From Cohnella rhizosphaerae (GTDB lineage Bacteria > Bacillota > Bacilli > Paenibacillales > Paenibacillaceae), in NCBI RefSeq assembly GCF_029525575.1, contig NZ_JAPDIA010000009.1, positions 434,001 through 498,000 on the forward strand: 64,000 bases of DNA, written 5' to 3'. The notes under the pieces are model-generated. The model was not told the origin of the DNA. It made no database searches and saw only the letters and a list, made by a program, of their open reading frames with translations. Both the position numbers and the translations under genes were made by a program. Positions 1-10,168 of this stretch are shown one piece after another; the stretch's first letter is position 1, and each line of letters starts with the position of its first letter.

Positions 1-131
1 CGAAGCGGCCGAATGAGCGCGGTTGCTTCCTTTTCCCGATTGAGCAATCGAGAAGAAATGCACGTCTCCCTGATATGGTAAACTGAAGTCAGAGTCCGGT
101 TCGGACAAAACGAAACCATGAGGTGACGACG

Positions 132-549
132 ATGGCTTTTCAAATTTCGCAAACGTTTCTCAATCTGCCGGTCAAGGATCTGAAGCGTTCCATCGCCTTC
201 TTCGAAGCGCTCGGCTTCGCGTTTAACCCGCAATTTACCGACGACAATGCCGCCTGCCTGATCTTAAGCGATACGGCATACGCCATGCTGCTGACCGAGC
301 CGTACTTCAAGACGTTTATCAAAAAAAGATATCGCCGACGCGGCGCAAACGACGGAGTTCATCATGGCCGTCTCCGTGAGCAGCAAAGATGAAGTGCAGG
401 AGCTCGTCCGCAAGGCGTTGGCGTCCGGCGGTTCGGCATCCAACGATCCGCAGGATCACGGCTTCATGTATACCGAGAGCTTCCAGGATCCGGACGGCCA
501 CCTGTGGGAAGTATTTCACATGGATCCGACGTACGTACAGGAGTCCTGA
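132..549 (+). CDS. VOC (glyoxalase/bleomycin-resistance fold) protein, frameshifted
   Basis: Small VOC-superfamily protein of about 138 aa after correction. The start at 132 has AGGTGA five bases upstream, better than the in-frame GTG at 123. The N-terminal half reads TFLNLPVKDLKRSIAFFEALGF, a typical VOC beta-alpha opening, shown here in part only: LNLPVKDLKRSIAFFEALG. The C-terminal half (FQDPDGHLWEVFHMDP) lies in another frame. A7 at 321-327 is where the frames meet; with A6 the protein reads FIKKDIADAAQ and continues to the stop at 549. VOC proteins include metal-dependent lyases, dioxygenases and antibiotic-binding proteins, so no substrate can be given. It is followed by a bidirectional terminator and a tandem array. 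Confidence 0.8.
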
Positions 550-569
550 TCGCTTAAACGGACACCAAT

Positions 570-611
570 AAAAGCCCGCGAACCCGTCCCTTGGACGCGC
601 AGCGGGCTTTT
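570..611. terminator. bidirectional hairpin terminator after the first VOC gene
   Basis: A perfect 10-bp inverted repeat, AAAAGCCCGC (570-579) and GCGGGCTTTT (602-611), puts a T run after the stem on either strand. It follows the VOC stop by 20 bases and marks the left edge of the 51-bp repeat array. Confidence 0.8.
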
Positions 612-654
612 CCATATGCAGCAGTCCTTACAATCCGAAGTCTTGACCGCGCCT

Positions 655-1365
655 AACCGCCGCTTCTCGCCTCCCGGAAGTCCCGACCAGGAACAAATCA
701 CGCCCGCCCGCAGCTCCTCGCCTCCCGCAAGTCCCGTCCAAGAACAAATCGCGCCTCCCTGAAGCCACTCGCATCCCGCAAGTCCCGACCAAGAACAAAT
801 CGCGCCTCCCCGAAGCTACTCGCATCCCGCAAGTCCCGACCAGGAACAAATCGCGCCCGCCCGCAACCTCTCGCATCCCGGAAGTCCCGACCAAGAACAA
901 AGCGCGCCCGCCCGCAGCCACTCGCATCCCGCAAGTCCCGTCCAAGAACAAATCGCGCCCGCCCGTAATCTCTCGCATCCCGGAAGTCCCGTCCAAGAAC
1001 AAATCGCGCCTCCCCGAAGCCACTCGCCTCCCGCAAGTCCCGACCAAGAACAAATCGCGCCCGCCCGCAGCCCCTCGCCTCCCGGAAGTCCCGTCCAAGA
1101 ACAAATCGCGCTCGCCCGCAACCTCTCGCCTCCCGGAAGTCCCGACCAAGAACAAATCGCGCCCGCCCGCAACCTCTCGCATCCCAGAAGTCCCGATCAA
1201 GAACAAATCGCGCCCGCCCGTAACCTCTCGCATCCCGGAAGTCCCGACCAAGAACAAATCGCGCCCCCACGCAACCTCTCGCCTCCCGCAAGTCCCGTCC
1301 AAGAACAAATCGCGCCTCCCCGCAGCCACTCGCCTCCCGGAAGTCCCGACCAGGAACAAATCGCA
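655..1365. repeat. tandem array, 14 copies of a 51-bp unit
   Basis: GAACAAATC recurs at 691, 742, 793, 844 and on to 1354 at exactly 51-bp steps. The unit has a near-constant half (AAGTCCCGACCAAGAACAAA) and a half in which a few alternative words are shuffled between copies: GCCCGCCCG or GCCTCCCCG; CAACCTCTC, AAGCCACTC or CAGCCCCTC; CATCCC or CCTCCC. There are no spacers, so it is not CRISPR. Because 51 is divisible by three and the unit lacks stops, long spurious ORFs run through it on the minus strand. It fills the gap between two convergent genes and is flanked by hairpins at 570-611 and 1391-1443. The unit aligns with that of the array at 61828-62290. Confidence 0.95.
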
Positions 1366-1390
1366 TATACGCACGATCTTCCGCAAGAAA

Positions 1391-1443
1391 AGCGCACATT
1401 CGTTAAAAGTCCGCCGGAAGCGGTCTTTTAACGAATGTGCGCT
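1391..1443 (-). terminator. long hairpin terminator of the second VOC gene
   Basis: A perfect 19-bp inverted repeat, arms 1391-1409 and 1425-1443, with a 15-nt loop. Read on the minus strand it lies 13 bases past the stop at 1456 and is followed by TTTTC. The stem is unusually long for a simple terminator. Confidence 0.75.
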
Positions 1444-1455
1444 CACTTTGCGCGC

Positions 1456-1863
1456 TCAGCCCTGTTGCTGCTCCGTCGACACTTGCCATTCGACGCCGTA
1501 CTTGTCCCGCAGCGCGCCGAACAAGGCGCCCCAAAATTGCGGCATCAGCGGGTCGTGGACCGTGCCGCCGGCCGCCAGCTTGTCGAATGCCGCATGGGCT
1601 TCTTCGGGCGTGTCGAACAGCAGGCTGAGCGCCGATCCGTTGCCCCGTTCGATCTGCCGGCTCGGGCTGTCGGACATAAAGATCGTGATGCCGCCCGCGA
1701 CCATGTGCAGGTGCATGATCTTGTCCTTCAGCGCTTCGGGCGTGCCCGGCGCGTCGCCGAACGTCATGACCGAGAGGAGCTCGGCGCCCAGCGCGTCGAC
1801 GTAGAACTGGGCTTGCGACCTCGCGTCTTCGGAAAAAATGTAGGGAACCAACCTTGCCATCAT
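1456..1863 (-). CDS. VOC family protein, PhnB-like
   Basis: 135-aa protein on the minus strand. The start at 1863 (MMARLVPYIF) follows GGAGG by seven bases; longer upstream frames lack such a site. It resembles PhnB-type VOC proteins: RLVPYIFSEDARSQAQFY at the N-terminus, a DKIMHLHM strand, and the late EEAHAAFDKLAAGG and FGALRDKYGVEW motifs, the last typical of this subgroup. Enzymatic role is unknown; many members have no demonstrated activity. It is convergent with the first VOC gene and divergent from the MFS gene that starts 160 bp away. Confidence 0.85.
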   Translation of the reverse strand: MMARLVPYIFSEDARSQAQFYVDALGAELLSVMTFGDAPGTPEALKDKIMHLHMVAGGITIFMSDSPSRQIERGNGSALSLLFDTPEEAHAAFDKLAAGGTVHDPLMPQFWGALFGALRDKYGVEWQVSTEQQQG

Positions 1864-2022
1864 TATCAGCCTCCTGAATTCATCATGCGTGTGCCGATCT
1901 TCTTTTATTCTATCATCGGGGCGCATTGCCCATTTCTTTTCGATTGCTCTTTTGCGCGCTTTGGGGGAAAATGTTCCTATTGTCCGGCCAACCTGCTAAC
2001 GCAACGTACGGAGGTTTATTCA

Positions 2023-3274
2023 TTGATCAAGCGCGCTTCGAAAATGAGCTTGAACGAAATATGGCTGCTGTCGATCGTATTCGGCGGCTTCCTCGTGTTC
2101 GGATTGTCGGAAAACGTAAAAGGTCCCGCGATTCCTCGGATGCAGCTGGACTTTGGCTTAAACGAGGGACAACTGGGCTTGATGCTCGCGCTGAACTCTC
2201 TCGGCTATCTGGTGGCCTGCTCCTTCACTTCTTATCTCGCCGACAAAGTCGGCATCAAGGCGACCAGCATCGCGGCGTTCGTGTCGATGGCGGCGGGGGG
2301 CGTGCTGATCGGCGTCTCGAACGGCTTTCAGGCGCTGACGGCTTCGTACTTTTTTTATGTATATCGGCAACGGCATGCTGGAGATCGCGCTCGCCATTCT
2401 CGCCGCGCGCATCTTCGTCAAGCATACGGGCTTCCTTATGAATCTCTCGCATTTTTTCTACGGCCTGAGCTCGATCGTCGCGCCGATCGCGGCCGCGTCG
2501 ATGATGGGCTGGCGACTGCCTGGCGGGGACGCGCTGGGCTGGCGGGGCATGTACGTTATCGTGCTGATGCTGTCGCTGCTGCCGGTCATTCCGGCGCTCC
2601 TCGGACGCCTCCCGATCGAGCCGGCGCACGACGAGTCGGAGGAGCGTATCTCCTACCGCAAACTGCTTCGCGATCCCGTCGCTTGGCTCATCGTGCTCGT
2701 GCTTACTTCCGGCGTCATCTCGGAGCTGTCGATCGGAAGCTGGCTGGCGAATTTTCTGGAAAAAGCGTACGATTGGAGCCCGACCGATGCGTCGGGCATG
2801 CTGTCGGCCTTTTTCCTCTGCTTCACGCTTGCGAGATTGTTGCTCGGACCGTTAACGGACCGTTTCGGCTACACGATGTCCATCATGGTCCTGTCGCTGA
2901 GCTCGGGCATATGCAGTATCGCGGCGCTGATTGCGGGGGAGGGCGGCGCGATTCTGTTCGCCCTTGCCGGCGTCGGCATCGCGCCGATCTATCCGACCGT
3001 CATGGCGCTGCTAGCCAAGCGTTATCCCCGAGGCACAGGAACCGCGATCACCTTTACCGTCACGCTCATGGGCATCGGCAGCGTGCTCGGCAATCTCGCG
3101 ATCGGCGGTTTGATCGAGGGGGTGCGCGACTTGTATGCAGACAGGGGCGATGACGCGAGCAGGCTGATCGGCCTGCAGGCGGGGTATGGTTTTATCGGTG
3201 CGATGGCGCTGCTGTGCGCAGCCGCATGTGTCGTGCTGTATCTATATTTGCGCAAAAGAGGGGAAAGGTACTGA
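2023..3274 (+). CDS. MFS transporter, frameshifted
   Basis: Major facilitator superfamily permease of about 416 aa after correction, with roughly 12 hydrophobic segments. TTG at 2023 is preferred because GGAGG at 2010-2014 lies eight bases before it; the ATG at 2044 is 29 bases away. The N-terminal part (ENVKGPAIPRMQLDFG, then SYLADKVGIKATSIAAF with the loop 2-3 motif) is broken at T7, 2350-2356. With T6 the reading continues FFMYIGNGMLEIALAILAAR into the C-terminal half, which contains a second related loop (GPLTDRFGYTMSIM). The substrate is not predictable. The next gene starts seven bases after the stop, so the two may be cotranscribed. Confidence 0.85.
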
Positions 3275-3280
3275 GCCGCC

Positions 3281-4030
3281 ATGGATCATCTAAGCATCGG
3301 GATGCTGGCGCTGGTCGTCGCGGGCGGATTCGCGGCCGCCTTCGTCGACTCGGTCGTCGGCGGGGGCGGACTCATCTCGGTGCCCGTCCTGCTGACCGCC
3401 GGACTGCCGCCCGCGGCGGCGCTCGGCACCAACAAGCTGGCCGGCACGCTGTCGTCGCTCACGAGCACGCTGTCCTTTTTCGCGTCGGGCCATGTCGACG
3501 TCCGCGCGGTGCGGGGGCTGATCCCGCTGTCGCTGCTGGGCGCCGCCGCCGGAACGCTGACGCTTCGGCATGTGCCGTCCGGCTTCCTGAAGCCCATGGT
3601 CGTCGCGATGCTGGCGGTCATCGCCGTATACACGCTGCTTCGCAAGGATTGGGGCGAGCGCGGCGCCTTTGTCCGCTTTACCGCAGGTACCGCCTGGCTG
3701 ACGGGAAGCGCCGCGTTCGCGCTCGGCTTCTATGACGGCTTTTTCGGCCCGGGCACCGGTTCGTTTTTAATCTTCGCTTTTTTGCTGCTCGGCTTCGACT
3801 TCGTGAAGGCCGCGGGCAACGCGAAGGCGCTGAACTTCGCCAGCAATCTGGCGAGCCTCGCGACCTTCCTCGCGCTCGGCTCCGTCCACTACGGCGTCGG
3901 GCTGCTCATGGTCGCCGGCTCCTGGATCGGCTCGCGCTTCGCGATCCGCCGCGGCCGCGCTTATATCAAGCCGCTCTTCCTCGTCGTATGCGCTTTGCTG
4001 ATCGGCAAGCAGGCGCTCGAATTGCTGTAA
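3281..4030 (+). CDS. TauE/SafE (TSUP) family sulfite/anion exporter-like permease
   Basis: Intact 249-aa membrane protein with seven or eight hydrophobic segments and the two family signatures: FVDSVVGGGGLISVPVLL near residue 25, followed by LGTNKLAGT, and the inverted-repeat counterpart FYDGFFGPGTGSFLIF near residue 150, followed by AGNAKALNFASN. Members export sulfite, sulfoacetate or other organic anions across the membrane; the substrate here is unknown. It starts seven bases after the MFS stop with a modest GGGAAAGG site, so it is probably in the same transcript. Confidence 0.9.
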   Translation: MDHLSIGMLALVVAGGFAAAFVDSVVGGGGLISVPVLLTAGLPPAAALGTNKLAGTLSSLTSTLSFFASGHVDVRAVRGLIPLSLLGAAAGTLTLRHVPSGFLKPMVVAMLAVIAVYTLLRKDWGERGAFVRFTAGTAWLTGSAAFALGFYDGFFGPGTGSFLIFAFLLLGFDFVKAAGNAKALNFASNLASLATFLALGSVHYGVGLLMVAGSWIGSRFAIRRGRAYIKPLFLVVCALLIGKQALELL

Positions 4031-4074
4031 ACGTCACTTTCGCCGCAACCCGTTGGCGCATTCCCTCGCTCATC

Positions 4075-4262
4075 CGGACCTAGCGGCCGCTATTTGTCGC
4101 GATTCGCGCGAATCACTGACGCGTGCGGACCGGAAAGTCGCTATTCCCTCCAAACGAATCGAATTCCGCCTTCAAAAAAGGGAATTTGCGGCCCCTCAGT
4201 CCGCTAAGCCTTCAAACACACCTTATTTCTGAAAATAGCGGCCGCTGGGTCCGCAGCCCGGG
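4075..4262. repeat. degenerate 50-51-bp intergenic repeat (class I), about four units
   Basis: Related words recur at near-regular steps: CCGCTATTTG near 4087, TCGCTATTCC at 4138, GCGGCCCCTCAGTCCGC at 4188 and GCGGCCGCTGGGTCCGC at 4238. The same words occur in the arrays at 26446-26726 and 29266-29574. The block lies between two convergent genes and is followed by a small hairpin at 4268-4282 (CGATGC-GCG-GCATCG). I see no other content in the gap 4031-4303. Confidence 0.65.
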
Positions 4263-4303
4263 CACAACGATGCGCGGCATCGCTATTCTGTCTGGGAGGT
4301 AAA

Positions 4304-5261
4304 CTACCGTCGCGTCTCGCCCGGCAGCGTCAACGACAGCTCGCCCTGCGTCTGGCCGCCGGGTTCGCCTGCGGTCGCGGCGCGCCAGCCGAGGATTTCC
4401 TTTCCCGCGTCGCTAAGACGGCCCGAGGACAGCACGTTCGTCGCGACCTGGTCCGTGCTGGACCAGAACAGATAGCTGCCTTGCAGCTTCGGAGCCGTGC
4501 CCTTTTGATCCGTCACCTTATTCTCCCACAGCAGCTCGATCGTATCTTTCTCTCCGACCGGAATATGCGCCTGCCACTTCACGATCCAGCCGTCCTCGGA
4601 CAGCTCGGCGTATGACGCCTGATCTCCGTTCACGACGATCATGCGGTCGGAACGGCCTTCGGGGAACAACCAAGTGACGTTGTAGCCTTCGCGTTCGTGC
4701 GTGTTGGGCAGCAGGTCCACGGCATAGTGCGTGAGTCCGGGCGGAAGCGACATCGCGAGGCGTCTGGCGTCTGCGAGATCGCCCTCGCGGAGCAGCGCGA
4801 GCTGCGACGCGTCCAGCGGGGCACGAATGCGCACGTCCCGTCCTTCCACGGATACCCGGTATCCGAACTGCTCCGCCAGAAACCGCAGCGGGACATACAC
4901 GCGGCCGTTTACGATCCGCACGGGACTGTCGAGCTTGATGCCCCCCATACGCGCCGGATTGCCGCTCGCGATCGCGACGCCGCTGCCGACGGCAAGCTTG
5001 ACGCGCTCGTTCCATTTGCCGAACGTGGCCGTCTTGGCCGCCGGGTCCCAGGACAGCGACAGGCCGAGCGGACCGGCGACGGCGGCGAGCGGCACCATCG
5101 TCCGGCCCTTTTCTACGATGGGGGCGTCGGCCGCCGGGACCAGCTTGTCCTTCACGTAAATATGCGCGGGGGGGCGCGGCAAAGGCCGAGTCGGCGCCGA
5201 CCGCTGCGTTTGCAACCAACGCGCTTGCGACAAAGGCGATGCAGACGATTCGCTTGAACAT
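4304..5261 (-). CDS. copper amine oxidase N-terminal-like domain protein, secreted, frameshifted
   Basis: About 318 aa after correction. The start at 5261 has AGAGAGGAG upstream and begins a signal peptide (MFKRIVCIAFVASALVANA, cleavage near AFA-APP). The mature part opens with IYVKDKLVPAADAPIVEKGR and TMVPLAAVAGPLGLSLSWD, then RVYVPLRFLAEQFG, the hallmarks of the CuAO-N-like domain common in Paenibacillaceae exported proteins. C7 on the coding strand (5168-5174 as G7 on +) breaks the frame between signal peptide and domain; with C6 it reads AAPPAHIYVK. The C-terminal 200 aa are not recognised. No oxidase catalytic domain is present, so no enzymatic activity is implied. Confidence 0.85.
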
Positions 5262-5371
5262 GCGTACACGCTCCTCTCTGACCGATTAGACGAGACTTGC
5301 GGTAAATAGTTGCTGAGTTCCAAGCGTTTCGCGCGCCCGAACAAACGCCCTATTCCACGGACGAACAATGC

Positions 5372-5380
5372 TGTTATAAT
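5372..5380 (+). promoter_or_regulatory. extended -10 promoter element for the sensor kinase operon
   Basis: TGTTATAAT is a perfect TG-N-TATAAT extended -10. No good -35 is visible at 17 bp. It lies 53 bases upstream of the kinase start at 5434 and between divergent genes. Confidence 0.6.
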
Positions 5381-5433
5381 AGCGGCAGCAAAAGGTCCGT
5401 CCATCAATGCCGGCTGCGAAGCGGAGGCTGCCC

Positions 5434-7197
5434 ATGAATTTCATTCGACGTTACGCGTTCCTTCCTTCCCTCAGAGGGCGGCTGATCGTGATCCTGATTA
5501 TCGCGGCGGTCATTCCGAGCCTGCTGACCGGGTACATTTCCTATCGCTGGATCTATATCGTGCAGACGCAAAAAATCGAGCGGGACTGGGTGGCGAAGGC
5601 GGCGCGGGACCGGGACGAGCTGGACCGGAAACTTGAGGAACTCGCCAAGGTGTCGCAGCTGCTCGACGTCGAAGGCGGCATCGGGCGGGAGGTCGTGCAG
5701 TTCATCCGAAGCGCCGATTCGTTCGAACGGTCGGTGCTGTACCGGAATATCGCCCAGTCGATGGCCAACGTCAATTTCTCGAACCCGAACGTCGGCGCGA
5801 TGTTTTTCTATGCCCCGGACCTCGCGGAACCGCTGCTTTTTCCCAATACGAGCGCGAAGCTGGCGTTCGATCCGCAAGCGCTGCCGGTCTTCTACACGCA
5901 GAAGCTGTTCTCCTACTTCGGGCCTTATCCTTCGCTCGACCCCGGGGACCGCAAATACCCGGTGTTTTCCCTGCTGCGCAAGCTGCCGTACGGCAAAGGC
6001 CAATTCCTGTACGCCTATATCGAGACGAAGATCGCGGGTCTTGAGGATATGTTCGCCCCTGCCGGCGGTTCGGCCGCCGAAAACCCCAACTCGCCCGTGT
6101 ACCACGTCCTTGCGGATCCGAACGGAAAAATCGTATACAGCACGCTAAAGTCCGATCGGCCGGGCGAGGTCCGCGAGGCGGATTTTGCAAACGGATACAA
6201 AACGTTTCGCGCCGAGGGGCGCCACGGCTGGACCGTCATCCAGCTCATCCCGACCGCTTCCTACAACAGCGAGCTGAATCGCTGGCTGCGAGAGTTCGGA
6301 CTGTTCGCTTCCTTGTCGCTCTTGCTCGGCATTTTCCTCGCCTGGCTCATCTGGCGCATGGTGTATCGTCCGATCCGCATCATTAACAAAGAGATTACGC
6401 ATTTCAGCTACAATCAATCGCCGACCAAAGTATCCGCCACCGGCCTCGCGGAGTTCAACCGGATCTTGACCAACTTCCAGCAGATGAGCCGGCGCATCGC
6501 GGAGCTGATCTCGGACGTCGAGGAGAAGGAAAAGCGCCGCGGCCAACTGGAGGTGGAGAAGCTGCTCGTGCAGATCAACCCGCACTTTCTCCACAACACG
6601 CTCAACACGATTCAATGGCTCGCGCGCATGCAGGGCCAGACCAACATTTCCAAGCTCGTCTCGGTATTCACCCGGGTGCTGCACTACAATCTCGGCAAAA
6701 AGAACATGATGGTGACGGTCAGGGAGGAAGTCGAGGCGATCCAGGATTATATCGAGCTGCAGGGATACCGTTACGATCATGCGTTCAACGTCGGCGTAAG
6801 AGCCGATCCCGCGCTGCTCGAGCTGCCGATCCCGCGGTTCATCCTGCAGCCGATCGTCGAGAACGCGCTGTATCACGGCTTCGACGCGGACGAGGGCGGG
6901 GAGATCGACGTGGTCGTCTCCGAGGAAGACGGACGTTTGCTGCTGCGCGTGCAGGACAACGGGCAGGGCATCGCGGAGGAGAAGCTGGCGGAGCTGCTGG
7001 AAAGCCGCGAGCCGCTCCACAAGTCGGGCCTCGGCATCGGACTCCGCTACGTCCGCGAGATGCTAGGCGTGTACTACGGCAGCTCGGCGGAGCTTAAGAT
7101 GGAGAGCAAACGCGGCGAAGGGACGACGATCTCGATCCGGCTGCCGTTCGACAAGACAGGAGGGTTCGGCCTTGATTCAGGCGTTGATCGTGGATGA
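5434..7197 (+). CDS. sensor histidine kinase, YesM type
   Basis: 587-aa membrane sensor kinase. The start at 5434 follows GGAGG by six bases; the upstream ATG at 5407 has no such site. Order of parts: TM1 at about 17-37 ([19 protein letters not shown]), an extracytoplasmic sensor domain of about 250 aa, TM2 at about 290-311, HAMP-like linker, His_kinase domain with [12 protein letters not shown] (likely phosphorylated His384), N-box VENALYHGF (Asn477), and the ATP-binding motifs DNGQGI and GLGIGLRYV. This family autophosphorylates and passes the phosphate to a partner regulator, here the overlapping downstream gene. The context suggests it senses an extracellular carbohydrate that induces the importer and hydrolase genes. 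Confidence 0.95.
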   Translation: MNFIRRYAFLPSLRGRLIVILIIAAVIPSLLTGYISYRWIYIVQTQKIERDWVAKAARDRDELDRKLEELAKVSQLLDVEGGIGREVVQFIRSADSFERSVLYRNIAQSMANVNFSNPNVGAMFFYAPDLAEPLLFPNTSAKLAFDPQALPVFYTQKLFSYFGPYPSLDPGDRKYPVFSLLRKLPYGKGQFLYAYIETKIAGLEDMFAPAGGSAAENPNSPVYHVLADPNGKIVYSTLKSDRPGEVREADFANGYKTFRAEGRHGWTVIQLIPTASYNSELNRWLREFGLFASLSLLLGIFLAWLIWRMVYRPIRIINKEITHFSYNQSPTKVSATGLAEFNRILTNFQQMSRRIAELISDVEEKEKRRGQLEVEKLLVQINPHFLHNTLNTIQWLARMQGQTNISKLVSVFTRVLHYNLGKKNMMVTVREEVEAIQDYIELQGYRYDHAFNVGVRADPALLELPIPRFILQPIVENALYHGFDADEGGEIDVVVSEEDGRLLLRVQDNGQGIAEEKLAELLESREPLHKSGLGIGLRYVREMLGVYYGSSAELKMESKRGEGTTISIRLPFDKTGGFGLDSGVDRG

Positions 7198-8203
7198 CGA
7201 GCATTTGGTGCGAAAGGGACTCCGTATGCTGTTTCCCTGGCAAAAGTACGGCGTGGAGGTCGCGGGCGAGGCGGCGAGCGGCGAGAAAGCGATGCAGTTC
7301 CTGCGGGAGCATCCGGTGCAGCTGTTAATGACCGACATCACGATGCCGGGCATGTCGGGGCTCGAGCTTATCCGCCAGGCGCAGCGGCACGACGCCTCGA
7401 TCAAGGCGGTCATCCTCACCTGCCACCAGGACTTCGAGTACATTCAGGAGGCGCTGCGGATGGGCGCCGTCGATTATATCGTCAAGACGCAGCTGGAGGA
7501 GATGGATCTCGACCAGGCGCTGGCAAGGATCGTGAGAGCCGTGCGCGCGGAGACGCCGGAGACGCGGCCAAGCGGCAGGCAGGCATCGGCGTTCAAGGAC
7601 GTCGCCGAACGGGCGGGCAGCGTGCGATGGGTGATGGACGACGACGAATTCGAATCGCTCCTGGCGGGGATCCGGCAGTTGAATCCGGACGCGGGACAAC
7701 TCGGGGAACTGTGGCGGACGTCCATGGAGCGCTTGCAGCTGAGCTTCCCGATGTTCGACTGGCAGGAGAAGGAGAGCGGGGAGTCCGCGTCGGCCGACGC
7801 TTACGGACTCGAGCAGCGACTGCGCAAGCTGCGCGAAGCCCTGCAGGCCTGGCTGCGCCGTTCGGGCTATTCCGAGGACATTATCCAGGCGATCGTCAAG
7901 GCGGTCGGACGGATCGCGGAGCAGCCGGTCGCGCACGTGAAGCAGGGCGAAGTGAGCCAATGGGTCAATTTGAGCAAAAACTACTTCAGCACGAGCTTCC
8001 GCGACATTATGCGTTTGACGTTCAGCCATTTTCTGCAGACCGTCAGCGTCCGCGCCGCCCGGGAACTGCTCGTCACGACCAATTACCCGGTTTATTGGAT
8101 CGCGGAGCGGTGCGGCTTCGCGGACCAGCGATACTTCTCCAAGCTCTTCAAGGAACAGACGGGACTGCTGCCGAGCGAGTACAGGCAGCGGCACGGCAAA
8201 TAG
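7172..8203 (+). CDS. response regulator, YesN type (REC plus AraC HTH)
   Basis: 343-aa response regulator starting at TTG 7172, seven bases after AGGAGGG and overlapping the kinase gene by 26 bases, so translation is probably coupled. The receiver domain (1-120) has the acidic pair in VDDEH, phosphoacceptor Asp55 in TDITMPG, the conserved Thr in [10 protein letters not shown] and Lys in DYIVKTQ. A middle linker of about 120 aa follows. The C-terminal 100 aa form an AraC-type double HTH ending [20 protein letters not shown] and TGLLPSEYR. It is expected to bind DNA upstream of the solute-binding protein gene when phosphorylated by the adjacent kinase. Confidence 0.95.
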   Translation: MIQALIVDDEHLVRKGLRMLFPWQKYGVEVAGEAASGEKAMQFLREHPVQLLMTDITMPGMSGLELIRQAQRHDASIKAVILTCHQDFEYIQEALRMGAVDYIVKTQLEEMDLDQALARIVRAVRAETPETRPSGRQASAFKDVAERAGSVRWVMDDDEFESLLAGIRQLNPDAGQLGELWRTSMERLQLSFPMFDWQEKESGESASADAYGLEQRLRKLREALQAWLRRSGYSEDIIQAIVKAVGRIAEQPVAHVKQGEVSQWVNLSKNYFSTSFRDIMRLTFSHFLQTVSVRAARELLVTTNYPVYWIAERCGFADQRYFSKLFKEQTGLLPSEYRQRHGK

Positions 8204-8213
8204 CCAATCGCGG

Positions 8214-8262
8214 CACCCAGCGGGAAAAGCGGAGAACGTCGTCCGTTTTGTTCGGCTGGGTG
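8214..8262 (+). other. two-tier hairpin between regulator and ABC genes
   Basis: CACCCAGC (8214-8221) pairs perfectly with GCTGGGTG (8255-8262), and inside it AAAAGCGGA can pair with TCCGTTTT. No T run follows, so it may be an inefficient terminator, an RNA-stability element or a readthrough control. Confidence 0.4.
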
Positions 8263-8385
8263 TTCGTCGCATGTAGACGATTTTCCGCGAAGAGGGGGGG
8301 AGGATCGTCGGCGGATGCCGGGCGAATGCGGAAAATCACCCTACTTCGCTTGGAATCCCGTCGCTCACGATCCCGCTTCGCGCGT

Positions 8386-8394
8386 TGCTATAAT
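8386..8394 (+). promoter_or_regulatory. extended -10 promoter of the ABC/glycosidase operon
   Basis: TGCTATAAT is a perfect extended -10 (TG-N-TATAAT) 45 bases before the lipoprotein start. The -35 is weak, as expected for an activator-dependent promoter controlled by the upstream AraC-type response regulator (inference). Confidence 0.6.
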
Positions 8395-8439
8395 TCGGTT
8401 GAAGACAGATCCATCGACGACAAGGGGATGAGTGGCACG

Positions 8440-10132
8440 ATGAAAAGGCAACGGGTCGGCACGATTCTGCTCTCGCTCGCGCTCGTATCGGCGCTCGCGG
8501 CATGCAGCGGCAATAACGGAAACAACGCGGAAAATCAGGCAAGCGGCAGCGCCTCCGCGAGCGCCGGCAGCACTGGCAGCGCGACCGCATCCGGCGAGGC
8601 GGAAACCCCTGCCGATCCGCTCGGCAAGTACGACCCGCCGATCGAGGTGTCCGCGGTACGCGCGATCTCCGAGGGCACCAAGTTCGGCGAAGGCGAGTCG
8701 ATCGACAACAACGTCTGGTCGCGCGCCTATGCCGATCAGCTCGGCATCAAGATCAATTACATGTGGACGACGCCGGCCGCGCAGTACGACCAGAAACTCA
8801 ACATCGCCATCGCGTCCAACGACCTGCCCGACATCATGTCGGTGAACGCGGCGCAGCTCAAGCGTCTCGTAGACGACGGGCAGGTCATGGACCTGTCCGC
8901 CGTCTACGACAAGTACGGCTCCGAGCTGACGAAAAAGCTGCTCGCCGAGGACGGGGGGCAACGCGCTCAAGTCCGGCACGTTCGACGGCAAGCTGTACGG
9001 GATCCCGAAGATGAGCTCCGGACTCGGGCAGGCGGACGTGCTGTGGGTGCGGACGGACTGGTTGAAGAAGCTCGGATTGTCGGAACCGAAAACGATGGAC
9101 GACGTGCAAAAAATCGCCGAAGCGTTCGTCAAGCAAGATCCCGACGGCAACGGCAAGCCGGATACGTACGGGCTCGGCGCCACCAAGGACATCTTCGGCT
9201 TCTTCGGCGCCTTGGAAGGCTTCTTCAACGGCTATCATGCCTATCCGAACATTTGGGTGAAGACCGGCGACGGCAAGCTGGCCTACGGCAGCGTGCAGCC
9301 GGAGACCAAAGCCGCGCTGCAGAAGCTGCAGGACATGTACAAGGGCGGCCTGATCGACAAGGAGTTCGGCACGAAGGACGCCACCAAGGTGAAGGACGCC
9401 GCCAATGCAGGGAAGCTCGGCCTGTTCTACGGCTATTTCTGGAACGCGGGCTGGCTGCTCGACGGCAAGAAGGCGGATGCCGCCATGGACTGGAAGCCGA
9501 TCGCGCTGCCCTCGGTCGACGCGGAGCCGGCGAAGGCGCAGGTGCCGTTCGCGATCGGCACGTATTACGTCGTGAAGAAGGATGCCAAGCATCCCGAAGC
9601 CGCGGTCAAGCTGCTGAATTTCGACCTGGAGAAGCTGTGGGGGAAGACGGCCGAGCCGGAAGTATATAACGCCGACAAGAGCGGCAACGCGGTGTTCGAA
9701 TACGCGCTGCTGTACGGCGAAGCGCCGCGCAAAAACCTCGACGCGCACCTGAACGTCGTGAAGGCGCTCTCGGCGAACGATCCAGCCGCGCTTAATGCGG
9801 AGGAGAAAAGCTATTACGACAAGATCGTCTCCTATCGCGGCGGCGACGTAAACTTCTGGGACAGCGAGAAAATGTACGGTCCGGAAGGCTCGCTGGCGGT
9901 CATCGAGGGTTACGCCAAAGACGGCGCTCACCTGGACGACGCGTTCTACGGCGCGCCGACGCAGGGCATGACGGACAACAACGCGACGCTCGGCAAGCTT
10001 CAACTGGAAGCCTTCACGCGAATTGTCATGGGCGGCTCCATCGACGCGTTCGATCAATTCGTCGGCCAATGGAACTCGCTCGGCGGCAAAGCCATTACGG
10101 ACGAAGTCAATGCCTGGCAAGCGTCGCAATAA
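8440..10132 (+). CDS. ABC sugar-importer solute-binding lipoprotein, frameshifted
   Basis: About 563 aa after correction. The signal peptide ends in the lipobox LAAC with Cys22 as lipidation site, followed by an Asn/Ser/Gly/Ala-rich tether. The body fits the large LplA-type family-1 binding proteins that pair with YesMN systems: NVWSRAYADQLGIKINYMW, then YDQKLNIAIASNDLPDIM. G6 at 8953-8958 breaks the frame; with G5 it reads EDGGNALKSGTFDGKLYGIP and continues intact. ATG 8440 (AAGGGG 12 bases upstream) is preferred over ATG 8428, which has no space for a ribosome binding site. It should capture an oligosaccharide at the cell surface and deliver it to the two permeases encoded next. Confidence 0.92.
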
Positions 10133-10168
10133 CGAATCGCAGGACGATTGCGGGAAGAGGCGAACACG

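Noticed and set aside
628-1446. Long minus-strand ORF (272 aa) with repeated RDLFLVGTSG motif, and two further frames in the same array
   Set aside because: The 51-bp unit has no stop in several frames, so ORFs are an automatic result of the period. There is no ribosome binding site, the frames overlap each other, and the family member at 61828-62290 has 52-bp steps that break frame.
4304-5261. Copper amine oxidase enzyme
   Set aside because: Only the N-terminal-like non-catalytic domain is present; no topaquinone site or catalytic domain is encoded.
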